From Ruminiclostridium sufflavum DSM 19573 (lineage in GTDB: Bacteria; Bacillota; Clostridia; Acetivibrionales; DSM-1351): 64,000 nt of DNA. Under the pieces are notes generated by a model. It had not been told where the DNA came from. It saw only the letters and a program-made list of their open reading frames with translations, and did not search any database. The stretch spans positions 186,001-250,000 of the forward strand of contig NZ_QKMR01000003.1 of the NCBI RefSeq assembly GCF_003208175.1. The letters are read 5' to 3'. The first letter of the stretch is position 1. Each line of letters opens with the position of its first letter. A program made the position numbers and the translations under genes. Positions 15,525 to 24,915 of the stretch are shown here, one piece after another.

Positions 15525-18500
15525 TCAGATTTCACCCGCAAGCACCAGCGCCTTTTCTATCATATACATGAGCTCTCCTCTTGTTACTGCCCCGGTAGGA
15601 TCAAGTCTGCCTGATGATGAATTCGGCACAAAACCGTTTTCTACCGCAAAGGTAACCTTATTAAGCAAGTCCTTATCTATTCTGTTATAATCACTGTAAT
15701 CAGAAGCTGTATCATACTCAGCCCGTACCTTTGTGCCGGATTTTAATTCATACAGAACAGTTGCCATCCATGCCGCTTCCTGCCTCGTACAAACAGCACC
15801 CGAATATTTATTTCCTTTTACAAGCCCGGCTTTAGCGGCAGATTCCATATATTCACTTCCGTATTGATAATCAAGGGTGTCAAAAATCAGCTTTACCGCA
15901 TCCCCCAAGGCTGCCTTTTCATCGGGTTCAAACAACCTTCCCGAAACACTTTTCAGCTTGTGTATATAAGCTACATTTATTATAGAATCCTCGTATTTAT
16001 GTCCGTAAATGTCATCAAATATACTGCTCGTCTTGTCTGCCACCGCAAAAACACCTGATGTCTGCGAACTAAAGCTTATAACTCCGGAGATATTATCAAC
16101 ATCGTATCTGTTCCAGGAATTCTGTTTTTCCCAATCGCGTGTCTTTGGATTAAAAATATATCCTGCTGTCTTTCCATCTGCATAATCAGTCTGCACAGAG
16201 TACGGGTAATTGACCACTAATGGTGTATTGAAGTCAGATATTTCAACTACGCTATCCCCTGTATCAAGAGTCACCTCAATTTCTGCCAGCTGCTTTCTGA
16301 GAAGCAGGTCATTTGCCTTTGCTGCGGGCTTATCAGGCGATAATGTGATATTAAATATATAAATCTGCTCAGCCTGCGTATCGGCACTTACAACATTTGC
16401 AAATATACCTGCCTTCAAATCATAGGTAACTGTTGAAGTCTTGAAGGAAAGGTTCTCTTTCAGCTGTTCAAGCTTATCAAATACCTTTTTGGATACATAA
16501 ACAGAAATATAATCCGCTTTTGAAGGCGGCTCTGATACATCCACGGTATAATCCAGCTTATTGTCGGTATTCATAACCTCAACCAGCCTGTCTGCATTAA
16601 CACCAACTATTTTAACAATCCATGTTCCGCTGACAACCTTTGTTGCTTTATCAATAAAGTCACCTGTTATAACATTGTCCACATCCTGATCCGAATCATA
16701 ATCATCACTGCTTCTGAGAGTCCTTACGCTTATACTCTGAGTCGGCTGAGAAGTCAAAGCCTTAGCAGGATCATAAGCATATAATCTTGCAAAATATCTG
16801 AAATTTGATTTAAGTCCGTCTACCTTGTACTCGGATACAGCTCCAACCTTGTATTGCTTTACGTCCTTATAGTCCACTCCGCCTGCAACCTCAAGAATGT
16901 ATTCAAGATTATCCTCCTTTATCCATTCAAAGGTAATACTGTTTTTTGTTTTTTCTTTTGTTCCAAACCCCCTCGGTGTCGTAGGAGGAATATCCTTTAA
17001 GGTTTTTAACGGCAGGGAATCACTCCACTCCGACTTTTTGCTTTCTGTCAGGTCTTTGCTGAAGGCTTCGGCTTGAATCCAGAAATAATATAATGTATCT
17101 GGTTTAAGTCCCGGAATTCGAATATAATCAACACCCGAGCTTTTTATTTGCTCGGCAGTAACTGTTATTGCAGCTCCTGCTTTCTCCGGATCATCCACCG
17201 TCCCGTACTTAACATAATACGTATTCCCGTCTGTCAGCTCCCAGCCTAAATCTATAAAGGTATCAGAAGCATATGTATAGTTAAAGGACGGTACTACCGG
17301 CTTCTCAACGATTTGTGAGGAAGAAGGCAGGGTAGTAAATATTATAGGATTTGATACATCCGAAAGCAAATCCGGCTCTCCTTCTCTTACGGCTCTCACC
17401 CATAGTATATAAGTGGTATTTGGTTTAAGATTGCTAACGGGGATTACTACGTTATGCTTGGCATAGATTGCAGCTGTGGTCTGAGAAGGAATATTTTCAG
17501 GTGCGTTCAGGGTAGGATCTTCTCTCTCGTCATTTGCCGCAGTAGAAATACCTTCAAGTATGTAGCTGTCAATTGTCGTAATGTCAATTCCTTCATAATA
17601 TTCCTGACAGCCAACTGACAAGGTAATTCCTTTATCGTAGGCAACCTTTCTGTATGTAATATTATCAGGCGGCGTAGTAACCGGATTATATGGAGGTGTA
17701 TCATTTAATGAGACTTTATCTGCTCTTGATTTCTGGTCATCATAAGACCATTCACCCTTTATTGAATCAAATATTTCATACCATCTGTTTTTCAACTGAA
17801 TAGTTACACTTTTATCCGTAATCATATTGCTGACTCCATCAGTTTTCTTCCTAATCTGAAGAGGAGGATCTGACGGAATCAAAGGTGTATCAATAGCTCC
17901 TCCTGACAAAGTAATAATAACCTTAAGAGCAGGAGCTGATGCATGCTCCACATTCTGAATAACATCTTCCACTTTTTCGGCAAAGAACTTCTTCGCCACT
18001 ATCTTAAAATAATAGGTATGGTTTGCCGTAAGCCCCTCAAGCTTATACTTATAACCGATAACCTTGTTATTATCCGCAGTATCTACTACATAATTCACTT
18101 CTCCGGGAGTAAAAGAGGACTGAATCAAGGTATCAGTCGCAGGTTTATCTATTTTATTCGGATCCTCTATCAGCCAGATATCATAAAGCACATCCTTGTC
18201 AATAGTTCCATCCGCATTTTTGGGTACTCTCCAAAGTACTGCGGCTGTATCTGTTCCAAGCTCTCCTTTAGTTTTAACACTGTTATCTGAATTAAGAATA
18301 TCAGAATATGTAATTATAACATTTCCGGCTGAATCCTTAAATTCTTGAACAATTTCTGGCATAGCAGGTGTGGAAGAAACCTTTTCATCCTGAAGGGTTA
18401 TTTTATCCGATACTATATTAACACTGTCAGGGTACAGATTCTGACCATCCTTGGTAACAGTTGCCCTTATCAGATAATAGCTGATATCCTCGCCAAGAGG

Positions 18501-19496
18501 CACAGTTATAAAGGTCGTGGTGCTCTCTTCAACAAGCATAGGTATAGGTACATTGCCTATATATTTGTCAATCTGATATGAAACCTTGATGTCTGAAGAG
18601 GAAATCCCTGTGACAACCGGACTCCAATCCAGCTTCCATATTGTACCTGCATCAGTTACAGCCATTTTTGTCGTTTTTGCCAAAATATATGTACTTACCA
18701 AAACAGTAGTGGGCTCTTTGGTTCTTACTATTTCTGAATCGGAAATATCCGGTATTATTTTGACATAATAAACTCTTCCGGCGTCATTAACAGTATGTTC
18801 ATATGTAAGAGTTCCATCTGCCTCATTGACAAAAACGGGACCATTTATACCAATCTCATCTTTAGTTATATGAATGGGGAGAGTATTTGTAAAATCGGCG
18901 TTTTCCGATACATACAGCTTGTAGCTTATTCTCTTGCCATCATTCCAAACATCATCCCATGTTATCTTAAATTTATTTGTACCCGTAGTTTCACACTGAA
19001 CATCAATATCAGTAAGAAATTTAACCGTATTTGAGCTGGCTGACTCATCTGACTTATATGTATTATTGGTAAGTGCATCGGTATATTCATAGTACGCTTT
19101 TGCATTTGCAGTATAAACAGTACCTGAATTTAAATTTTTCATTCGTATAGGTGTAGTTCCTGCAGGCACGTCCTTTTCTTTTATAAATACAGGCTTAGCT
19201 GTCCTGTAGCCCTTTGGTGACTCCTGAAGATATACGTTTACATATTTCCCTGTAATTGATACTCCCTGAGGATTATCAACTCCTGCCCAGCCGATATCTG
19301 CATAGAATCCGGATGCGCCTCCGTCAGAAGAGCTATACCCAATAGGCTTCTCAACATTGGGATATAACGCTGTAATAGCCAATCCACCGGGCGCAGGCTG
19401 AATTGGCATCTCAGCTCCAAAAGCCAAATCAGCCCCATATGTTGTTACAAGAAATATTATTAATACTAATGTTGCCAGTATTCTGTTTGTTTTCAT
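15525..19496 (-). CDS. large SLH surface protein with fibronectin-III-like repeats (1323 aa)
   Basis: Secreted protein with a signal peptide at 1-27 (ending FGAEM). Residues about 35-970 hold a series of fibronectin-III-like domains, recognised by repeated NTTYYLWVRA-type strands (LKPNTTYILWVRAV, LKPDTLYYFWIQA, LKSNFRYFARLYA). An acidic hinge (DDYDSDQDVDN) near 975 leads into a domain of about 170 residues, then SLH-like domains at 1150-1323 (DDIYGHKYEDSIINVAYIHK; LDPTGAVTRGELMYMIEKAL). The same order (FN3 series, acidic hinge, unknown domain, SLH) is seen in the upstream 1642-residue neighbour, so the two are paralogues. No catalytic domain is recognised; adhesion or scaffold roles are inference. 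The gap to the upstream gene is 66 bases with no clear promoter. Confidence 0.85.
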   Translation of the reverse strand: MKTNRILATLVLIIFLVTTYGADLAFGAEMPIQPAPGGLAITALYPNVEKPIGYSSSDGGASGFYADIGWAGVDNPQGVSITGKYVNVYLQESPKGYRTAKPVFIKEKDVPAGTTPIRMKNLNSGTVYTANAKAYYEYTDALTNNTYKSDESASSNTVKFLTDIDVQCETTGTNKFKITWDDVWNDGKRISYKLYVSENADFTNTLPIHITKDEIGINGPVFVNEADGTLTYEHTVNDAGRVYYVKIIPDISDSEIVRTKEPTTVLVSTYILAKTTKMAVTDAGTIWKLDWSPVVTGISSSDIKVSYQIDKYIGNVPIPMLVEESTTTFITVPLGEDISYYLIRATVTKDGQNLYPDSVNIVSDKITLQDEKVSSTPAMPEIVQEFKDSAGNVIITYSDILNSDNSVKTKGELGTDTAAVLWRVPKNADGTIDKDVLYDIWLIEDPNKIDKPATDTLIQSSFTPGEVNYVVDTADNNKVIGYKYKLEGLTANHTYYFKIVAKKFFAEKVEDVIQNVEHASAPALKVIITLSGGAIDTPLIPSDPPLQIRKKTDGVSNMITDKSVTIQLKNRWYEIFDSIKGEWSYDDQKSRADKVSLNDTPPYNPVTTPPDNITYRKVAYDKGITLSVGCQEYYEGIDITTIDSYILEGISTAANDEREDPTLNAPENIPSQTTAAIYAKHNVVIPVSNLKPNTTYILWVRAVREGEPDLLSDVSNPIIFTTLPSSSQIVEKPVVPSFNYTYASDTFIDLGWELTDGNTYYVKYGTVDDPEKAGAAITVTAEQIKSSGVDYIRIPGLKPDTLYYFWIQAEAFSKDLTESKKSEWSDSLPLKTLKDIPPTTPRGFGTKEKTKNSITFEWIKEDNLEYILEVAGGVDYKDVKQYKVGAVSEYKVDGLKSNFRYFARLYAYDPAKALTSQPTQSISVRTLRSSDDYDSDQDVDNVITGDFIDKATKVVSGTWIVKIVGVNADRLVEVMNTDNKLDYTVDVSEPPSKADYISVYVSKKVFDKLEQLKENLSFKTSTVTYDLKAGIFANVVSADTQAEQIYIFNITLSPDKPAAKANDLLLRKQLAEIEVTLDTGDSVVEISDFNTPLVVNYPYSVQTDYADGKTAGYIFNPKTRDWEKQNSWNRYDVDNISGVISFSSQTSGVFAVADKTSSIFDDIYGHKYEDSIINVAYIHKLKSVSGRLFEPDEKAALGDAVKLIFDTLDYQYGSEYMESAAKAGLVKGNKYSGAVCTRQEAAWMATVLYELKSGTKVRAEYDTASDYSDYNRIDKDLLNKVTFAVENGFVPNSSSGRLDPTGAVTRGELMYMIEKALVLAGEI

Positions 19497-19562
19497 TCTA
19501 CATACTCTCCTTAGGAAGATAGCTTTATAATATTTTATTGCTTCAATGATAAAATGACCCTT

Positions 19563-22500
19563 TTATATATCCAGCATTTTCTGGATTACCATTATGAACT
19601 GAGCTCTGGTAATTGCTTCTGTCGGATAAAATCTGCTGCTTGAATCAAGTGTCATTATTTCTGTTTTTAAGCTCATATACACAGGCATTGCATATTTTTT
19701 GGTTATTTCTTTGTCATCCTTTATTACTTTATTGAATGCAGCCTTTAATTTATTATAATCTGCGCCCGTCCTTTGACAATACAGCTTAATTGCAATAGCC
19801 GCAGCCTCTTGCCTAGTAATATTTCTATTAACATTTGTAATGTTTATAATTTTATCAATACCATAGGTCTTTGCCTTTGCTTTTATATCTGTCTGTTCAT
19901 CAATTCCTGACACTGAAATCAGCTCATACAACAAAATACTTTCTTTCACAGTTATATTTAAATCAGAATTAAACGAGCTATCTACCCCAGGGAATACCGC
20001 AGTCAAGTCATAGTTTGCAGAAAATTTTGATATATAAGGCTTTGCAGTATTATCATCCGAAACGGTAGCGGAAACATCCTTTGATGAAAGAATAACATAT
20101 TTACCTGTGCCGTTAACAAAATAGCTCAAATATCCGTTGTCCTTTTTCAAATTTTGTGTCAGCTTCTGCCAGCTTGCGGCACTTCCATAAACCACATATG
20201 GATTTACTATTGTATCTGCCTTATATGCCATCCTAATGCCTAATGGAGAACTGAATTTGGAGATATCATAAGTATCAGTCAGCACACCTTCTTTATAGCC
20301 TACTCCTTCCAGTGTATCCTCCAAATAATATGACAGTTCGCTTTTAACTTCTTCATAAAGCTTGTTAAGATATTCAATTACTTCGGATTCTTTAACCTCT
20401 CCCTGAGTTTTAGTGTTATTTGGATTTTTAATAACCGCTACCTTTTTCTGAACCAAGCCTGTTTTTTCATTGTACAGCTCATTCTTCACCAGTTCCTTTA
20501 TAGCGGTATTTGTCTTTGTGCTTGCAACTACCTGAGCAGAAAATATATTCATTTTTGACACAATTTCTGTATTTGACGGTATCACAGGCTGAGTACCGGT
20601 ACTCTGAGTGTTATCCAGCTTCAGAAATACATCTTTTGTATCCTCCTCTTCAAGAGCGCTTTTAAACTCTTTTATATTCTCTGCATCAAAGGTGTCCGGA
20701 CGTATTGTATATTCAATATCCTTACATTTTAGTATAACATTTTTATCACTGCTTTTTATAGCTTCAAGAATATCCCTCGCCAGATAAATCTCATCCTTGT
20801 ATACGTAGCTCGCACTATCAGATATATCTATTGTACATGAGAACTTTCCTGCCTGATCAAGTAAATCCTTTACTTTATCATCCCTTACATATATTTTATT
20901 AACCACACCATTGTCAGCACCAATTCCCCAATACGACTCCTGTTCAAGCTTCTCAATCAAATCCAGAAATTTAGCTGATATATTTGTATTATTGTCTTCA
21001 TCGTCATAATCGTCCTGACTGAATTCAGTTCTGGTTTCAACTGGTCCCACATACTTTGAAGGAGTAACAGCCGTTAAGTTTGAAGAATCAGTTTTAACTG
21101 CCCTCACCTTTATAAAATACTTCGTATTCGGCTTTAAAGGCAGGTGCTCTGTCGATCCGTCCGATAAAATAGTCGGTACCAGCTTTATTCTTGCATTATA
21201 TGTATAATAATTAGTGTTTAGCTGGCTGTTCTGCTTTTCAATATAATAAGGATAAGTATGGGTTGATATATCTACATACTGTTCTAAATCCACATCATTG
21301 TTAAGTACGGCATAGTTGCTGTCATCCGCCGTTTTTACCGCAATCTCAAAGCCTGAGTATGCATCTATGGCATTGCCCTGCCACTTCAGATCTATCTGAT
21401 AATAATCGTTTCTGGTAGCCATTCTCAGAGTACTCAGAGCCTCACTGTTTGTCATTCTTACAACCTTAATATCATAGGTCGTATTTGCTTCAAGCTCAAA
21501 TAGCCTGCCATAATACACACTTTCATCCTTTACTATTTTGTAGCTTGATTTTGCAAGTTCAGCATATTTACTTTCGGTCGATTTCTTAAGCAATATTGAG
21601 TAATTATCCGTTGTCATTGCAGGAGTCGTGTCAAACCAGTAAAAAGCCAGTTCACAGTCATTAATCACCTGTAAATTTGAAGGGCTTTCTATCAATGATG
21701 TGGTTACCGGTATGGAGACCCATACGCTTGTTTTAGTACCCGATGTATTTACAATTTCGGCTCTGAGACTGAAGTAATAAATTTTGTTGGGATACAGCCA
21801 TGTATTAATTGTATATCTGCATTTTCTTGTTGCACTGTTATACTCAAAATTTGATGGCAGCGGGTTAACATTAGGGTTTAACGTCAACTTTGCTTCATTA
21901 TTGTCAATATTATTGTCCTTGTTTCCGAAGGAATTGATAAAGCTCTTATATATGGTATCAAGCAAAATACTGTTATCTGTATCAGAGGTATCAGCCTCTA
22001 CCTTATCTGCCGTTGATATAAGATTGTACTGTGCTTCATTTTCATTTACAGTCCATTCAAATGTAACAGTTTGCCCTGTGATCATGGGGTTGCCGTCAGC
22101 ATCCACAGCTATTGAAAAGTCTGTCGGAGCCAGAGGCCTTTCGGCAGACTCATCCGGGTTAAGCTCTCCTGCCCTCGGAGTGGTAACAGGCAGCAACACA
22201 GTTTCTATTGACTGCTTTTCCTCCTCTTCATTTATCATTCTCAGTCTGACTTTAACCATGAAATAGTAAGTAGTATTAGGAGACAGCGAATACCCGAAGG
22301 AAGCCACACTATTACTTGCTGTAAATTTGTTGATTGAAGCATACACCCATATTGTGCTTCCTAAAGTTTGCTTTGTGAAAACAACATCTTCGAGTGTACT
22401 CTTAGTATCCGTTGTCCCGATTAATTTAAATGAACTTGCATCAGTTCTGTTACTCATATATAAATCATAGATGACCTCATCATTATCACTGTGCTTGGTA

Positions 22501-24491
22501 GTATAATTGCTCCAGTCAATATCAAGGTCACTAAATCTGATTTTAACCGCTGCTTCTGCAGGATCAGTTGCACTCCCGGGTTTCACAGTTGTATCAACCC
22601 ATTCGAGGCTGCTTGGAATAGGAACATCCCTGCCTGAAGTTGTGAGTGTTGTAAAGCTGGTTACAAGTGACTTCTCAGACATTATTGTACTATCGTAACC
22701 GGCTCCTCTGTTTGCCGCTTTGGTTGTATACATCTGCAAATAATATGTTTTGTTAGGTAAAAAATATGTAGGGTAGCTTTCAACATTAGAGATATTCAAC
22801 GGATTACCATTTTCGTCTTCTCCTTTAAAAAGCTCAAAGCCATTAAATTTATAAACCAGCTTATCGCCCGAATCATCAATGTTCGGAGAATTTGCACTCA
22901 CATATTTAACGAGCCGGTACTTAACAGGAAACATACCGTAGCTTTTGCCATTAGCCTCCAAATACGGAGACGGCTCTAAGGAAAGGTCTTCAGCATCAAT
23001 ATTCAGTAGAAAGTGAAAATATATGTCATTTGTGAGGCTTCCTTTTATCTGGTCCCAATTGCTTGGCTTATCCCATGATATTGTAATATCGGAAGAATTA
23101 TCGGTAATTCCGCTGGCAGCATCAGGTAAAGCCAGATCTACACCTATTACATCTATATCCTTAGGTACGGGAGGTCTTGCAGTATCATCCTCCATTTTAT
23201 ACGCAAGATTCAACGACTGTACTCTGTCTGCCACACTGTCAGATTTTACAACCACCCTGTAATAAAGAATGTTTTTTGAATTTATTCCGTCTATACCTGT
23301 TATTGCATACTCTCCTTTAAAATATGAGTCATCAAGCTTCTTCCTTCTTGTCCAGCTTGTATCCTGAGATGAAGGAACATTACTGGTCTGAACCTCATAA
23401 TACAATTTTGGCATGTTGACACCGCCCTGATTAATACGGTATATACGCACATATACCGTATCAAAGGTATCCTTTGTCAACTGGAAACGTACAGGAGTAT
23501 ATGTATAGTTTGTCGAGCCCAGCAGAGGATTTTCTGTCAAACCATCTGCAACAGCTCCTACATAATTCTTATCGCTGTCAACAAATAATGTGTTCATACT
23601 CATTGTGTATATTGTACCGGGCAGTATTTCCTGATGTGCCAGAACATACTGATTATCACCTGATAAGGCTATCGCCTGAGGCAAAGTAGACAAACCTGTC
23701 TCTGCATTTACTGCGTTAACCAGAATACTATCTCTGGAGGGAATCAATGTTGACGCATCCTTGACGCCAAGCAAGTAAAATGAGCATTGGCCGGTCGAGC
23801 TATCCCACTTTACATCGGAATAATTTGCATTGCTTATCTCACCCGATATGGCAGCAGTGTACGAACCGTTGTCACTCATTGTTAATAGTACATTGGATAA
23901 GGATTTCTCTCCCAATATATTAATACTGAAATTCAGATACTTAATGCTTCCATCTATCTGAGACAGTACCGCGCTTTCATTTGCATACTGTATAGTATTC
24001 GTGGCATTATTAAAAACCCGCGGCATATTCCATTTTAGCTTTATTGAGGGATAATCACCTGTTTCAACGCCGCCCCCGGATATTGTTACAGACTGCTGCT
24101 CTACCTGCTCAGCATAAAATGATATCTGCGGAAGGAAGTACTGCCTTCCCACATAGGTCTGTGCGCTGCTATTTATAAGAGAAACTTTAAAATCATATAT
24201 AATATCTGCCTGTATCCCTGATATCACCGCCGAATTCTTTGCCGCATCAACAGGCAGTGAAACAGTGTCAAAGCCTGTGGAGCTGGGCACATGATATTCA
24301 ATAGTTCCGTTAACCACATTTGGTACTGCATCCCAGTGAATATTTACGACACCAGTACTCTTGCTATAGCTGTCTATATAAACCTTAACCGAAATGTCAG
24401 CCGCAAATGCAGGCTGAATTATTCCCGAACAAATTGGAAAAAGCATACTCAAAATCAAAATTGCAGACATTAGCCTTAATTTAGTCTTCAT
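19563..24491 (-). CDS. large SLH surface protein with fibronectin-III-like repeats (1642 aa)
   Basis: Secreted protein with a signal peptide at 1-30 (LILSMLFPICSGIIQPAFAA). A long series of fibronectin-III-like domains fills residues 30-1150 (LSPNTTYYFMVKVRLRM, LYPNKIYYFSLRAEI, LKPNTKYFIKVRAVK). An acidic hinge (QDDYDDEDNNTN) near 1160 precedes a unique region, and SLH-like segments follow at about 1475-1642 (NRNITRQEAAAIAIKLY; FYPTEAITRAQFIMVIQKML). It starts an operon of three SLH genes, with GGGGGT before the ATG, an extended -10 promoter at 24624-24632 and a structured leader at 24518-24605. No enzymatic domain is recognised; it is probably an S-layer-associated adhesin or scaffold. Confidence 0.85.
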   Translation of the reverse strand: MKTKLRLMSAILILSMLFPICSGIIQPAFAADISVKVYIDSYSKSTGVVNIHWDAVPNVVNGTIEYHVPSSTGFDTVSLPVDAAKNSAVISGIQADIIYDFKVSLINSSAQTYVGRQYFLPQISFYAEQVEQQSVTISGGGVETGDYPSIKLKWNMPRVFNNATNTIQYANESAVLSQIDGSIKYLNFSINILGEKSLSNVLLTMSDNGSYTAAISGEISNANYSDVKWDSSTGQCSFYLLGVKDASTLIPSRDSILVNAVNAETGLSTLPQAIALSGDNQYVLAHQEILPGTIYTMSMNTLFVDSDKNYVGAVADGLTENPLLGSTNYTYTPVRFQLTKDTFDTVYVRIYRINQGGVNMPKLYYEVQTSNVPSSQDTSWTRRKKLDDSYFKGEYAITGIDGINSKNILYYRVVVKSDSVADRVQSLNLAYKMEDDTARPPVPKDIDVIGVDLALPDAASGITDNSSDITISWDKPSNWDQIKGSLTNDIYFHFLLNIDAEDLSLEPSPYLEANGKSYGMFPVKYRLVKYVSANSPNIDDSGDKLVYKFNGFELFKGEDENGNPLNISNVESYPTYFLPNKTYYLQMYTTKAANRGAGYDSTIMSEKSLVTSFTTLTTSGRDVPIPSSLEWVDTTVKPGSATDPAEAAVKIRFSDLDIDWSNYTTKHSDNDEVIYDLYMSNRTDASSFKLIGTTDTKSTLEDVVFTKQTLGSTIWVYASINKFTASNSVASFGYSLSPNTTYYFMVKVRLRMINEEEEKQSIETVLLPVTTPRAGELNPDESAERPLAPTDFSIAVDADGNPMITGQTVTFEWTVNENEAQYNLISTADKVEADTSDTDNSILLDTIYKSFINSFGNKDNNIDNNEAKLTLNPNVNPLPSNFEYNSATRKCRYTINTWLYPNKIYYFSLRAEIVNTSGTKTSVWVSIPVTTSLIESPSNLQVINDCELAFYWFDTTPAMTTDNYSILLKKSTESKYAELAKSSYKIVKDESVYYGRLFELEANTTYDIKVVRMTNSEALSTLRMATRNDYYQIDLKWQGNAIDAYSGFEIAVKTADDSNYAVLNNDVDLEQYVDISTHTYPYYIEKQNSQLNTNYYTYNARIKLVPTILSDGSTEHLPLKPNTKYFIKVRAVKTDSSNLTAVTPSKYVGPVETRTEFSQDDYDDEDNNTNISAKFLDLIEKLEQESYWGIGADNGVVNKIYVRDDKVKDLLDQAGKFSCTIDISDSASYVYKDEIYLARDILEAIKSSDKNVILKCKDIEYTIRPDTFDAENIKEFKSALEEEDTKDVFLKLDNTQSTGTQPVIPSNTEIVSKMNIFSAQVVASTKTNTAIKELVKNELYNEKTGLVQKKVAVIKNPNNTKTQGEVKESEVIEYLNKLYEEVKSELSYYLEDTLEGVGYKEGVLTDTYDISKFSSPLGIRMAYKADTIVNPYVVYGSAASWQKLTQNLKKDNGYLSYFVNGTGKYVILSSKDVSATVSDDNTAKPYISKFSANYDLTAVFPGVDSSFNSDLNITVKESILLYELISVSGIDEQTDIKAKAKTYGIDKIINITNVNRNITRQEAAAIAIKLYCQRTGADYNKLKAAFNKVIKDDKEITKKYAMPVYMSLKTEIMTLDSSSRFYPTEAITRAQFIMVIQKMLDI

Positions 24492-24517
24492 AAAATACCC
24501 CCGAAAGTATAATTGCT

Positions 24518-24605
24518 AAAATCAATTACAGTTCGAAACCTTCGCCTGAAAGGGTATCAAACGATATATTCAAACCCAGACTATCGACAAATAGCAATTG
24601 ATTTT
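24518..24605 (-). promoter_or_regulatory. structured 5' leader of the second SLH operon, unknown class
   Basis: The minus-strand leader RNA can close a perfect 10-bp stem (AAAATCAATT with AATTGATTTT) around about 68 bases holding smaller pairings such as GGGT with ACCC and CCTT with AAGG. It lies between the promoter at 24624-24632 and the ribosome binding site, the position of a cis-acting RNA. I compared it by eye with c-di-GMP-I/II, SAM, TPP, glycine and cobalamin riboswitch cores and saw no match. Confidence 0.5.
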
Positions 24606-24623
24606 CCCTAATTTTATATCGTC

Positions 24624-24632
24624 ATTATAGCA
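24624..24632 (-). promoter_or_regulatory. extended -10 promoter of the second SLH operon
   Basis: TGCTATAAT on the minus strand is an extended -10 element (TGnTATAAT). A weak -35 CTCACA lies 18 bases upstream of the TATAAT. The expected start site near 24617 would place the structured leader at the very 5' end of the message. Confidence 0.55.
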
Positions 24633-24806
24633 TTTTTTACTTACAGTTGTGAGAAAGTTGTAAAGAAAACGTAAAGAAAGGTCTGTTTTCACTTGTATCT
24701 GGTACACCTGAGACACAGCTGCCAAAGCTTAAAGCTGACAATGTAAGCATGCAGGTACCTTAAAAGATGATGTCTATCTGTAAGCTGATGATATCCTTTT
24801 TTTAAT

Positions 24807-24844
24807 ATAAATGCCCAACTTCATTTATGAAATCAGGCATTTAT
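24807..24844. other. hairpin between the two SLH operons
   Basis: ATAAATGCC and GGCATTTAT pair over nine bases around a 20-base loop that itself holds TTCAT/ATGAA. It lies 72 bases beyond the stop of the 3614-residue gene, so it may mark the 3' end of that message. There is no T-run on the minus strand, so it is not a standard terminator. Confidence 0.4.
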
Positions 24845-24915
24845 ATGTGTATCTATTCAATTAGCAGCTCTAACTCTTATCACTTTTAACACTAACCAAT
24901 GTGTAATGATATCCT

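Noticed and set aside
24518-24605. Cyclic-di-GMP or other known riboswitch before the SLH gene
   Set aside because: The conserved core sequences of the c-di-GMP-I and -II, SAM, TPP, glycine and cobalamin classes are not present; it is kept only as an unnamed structured leader.
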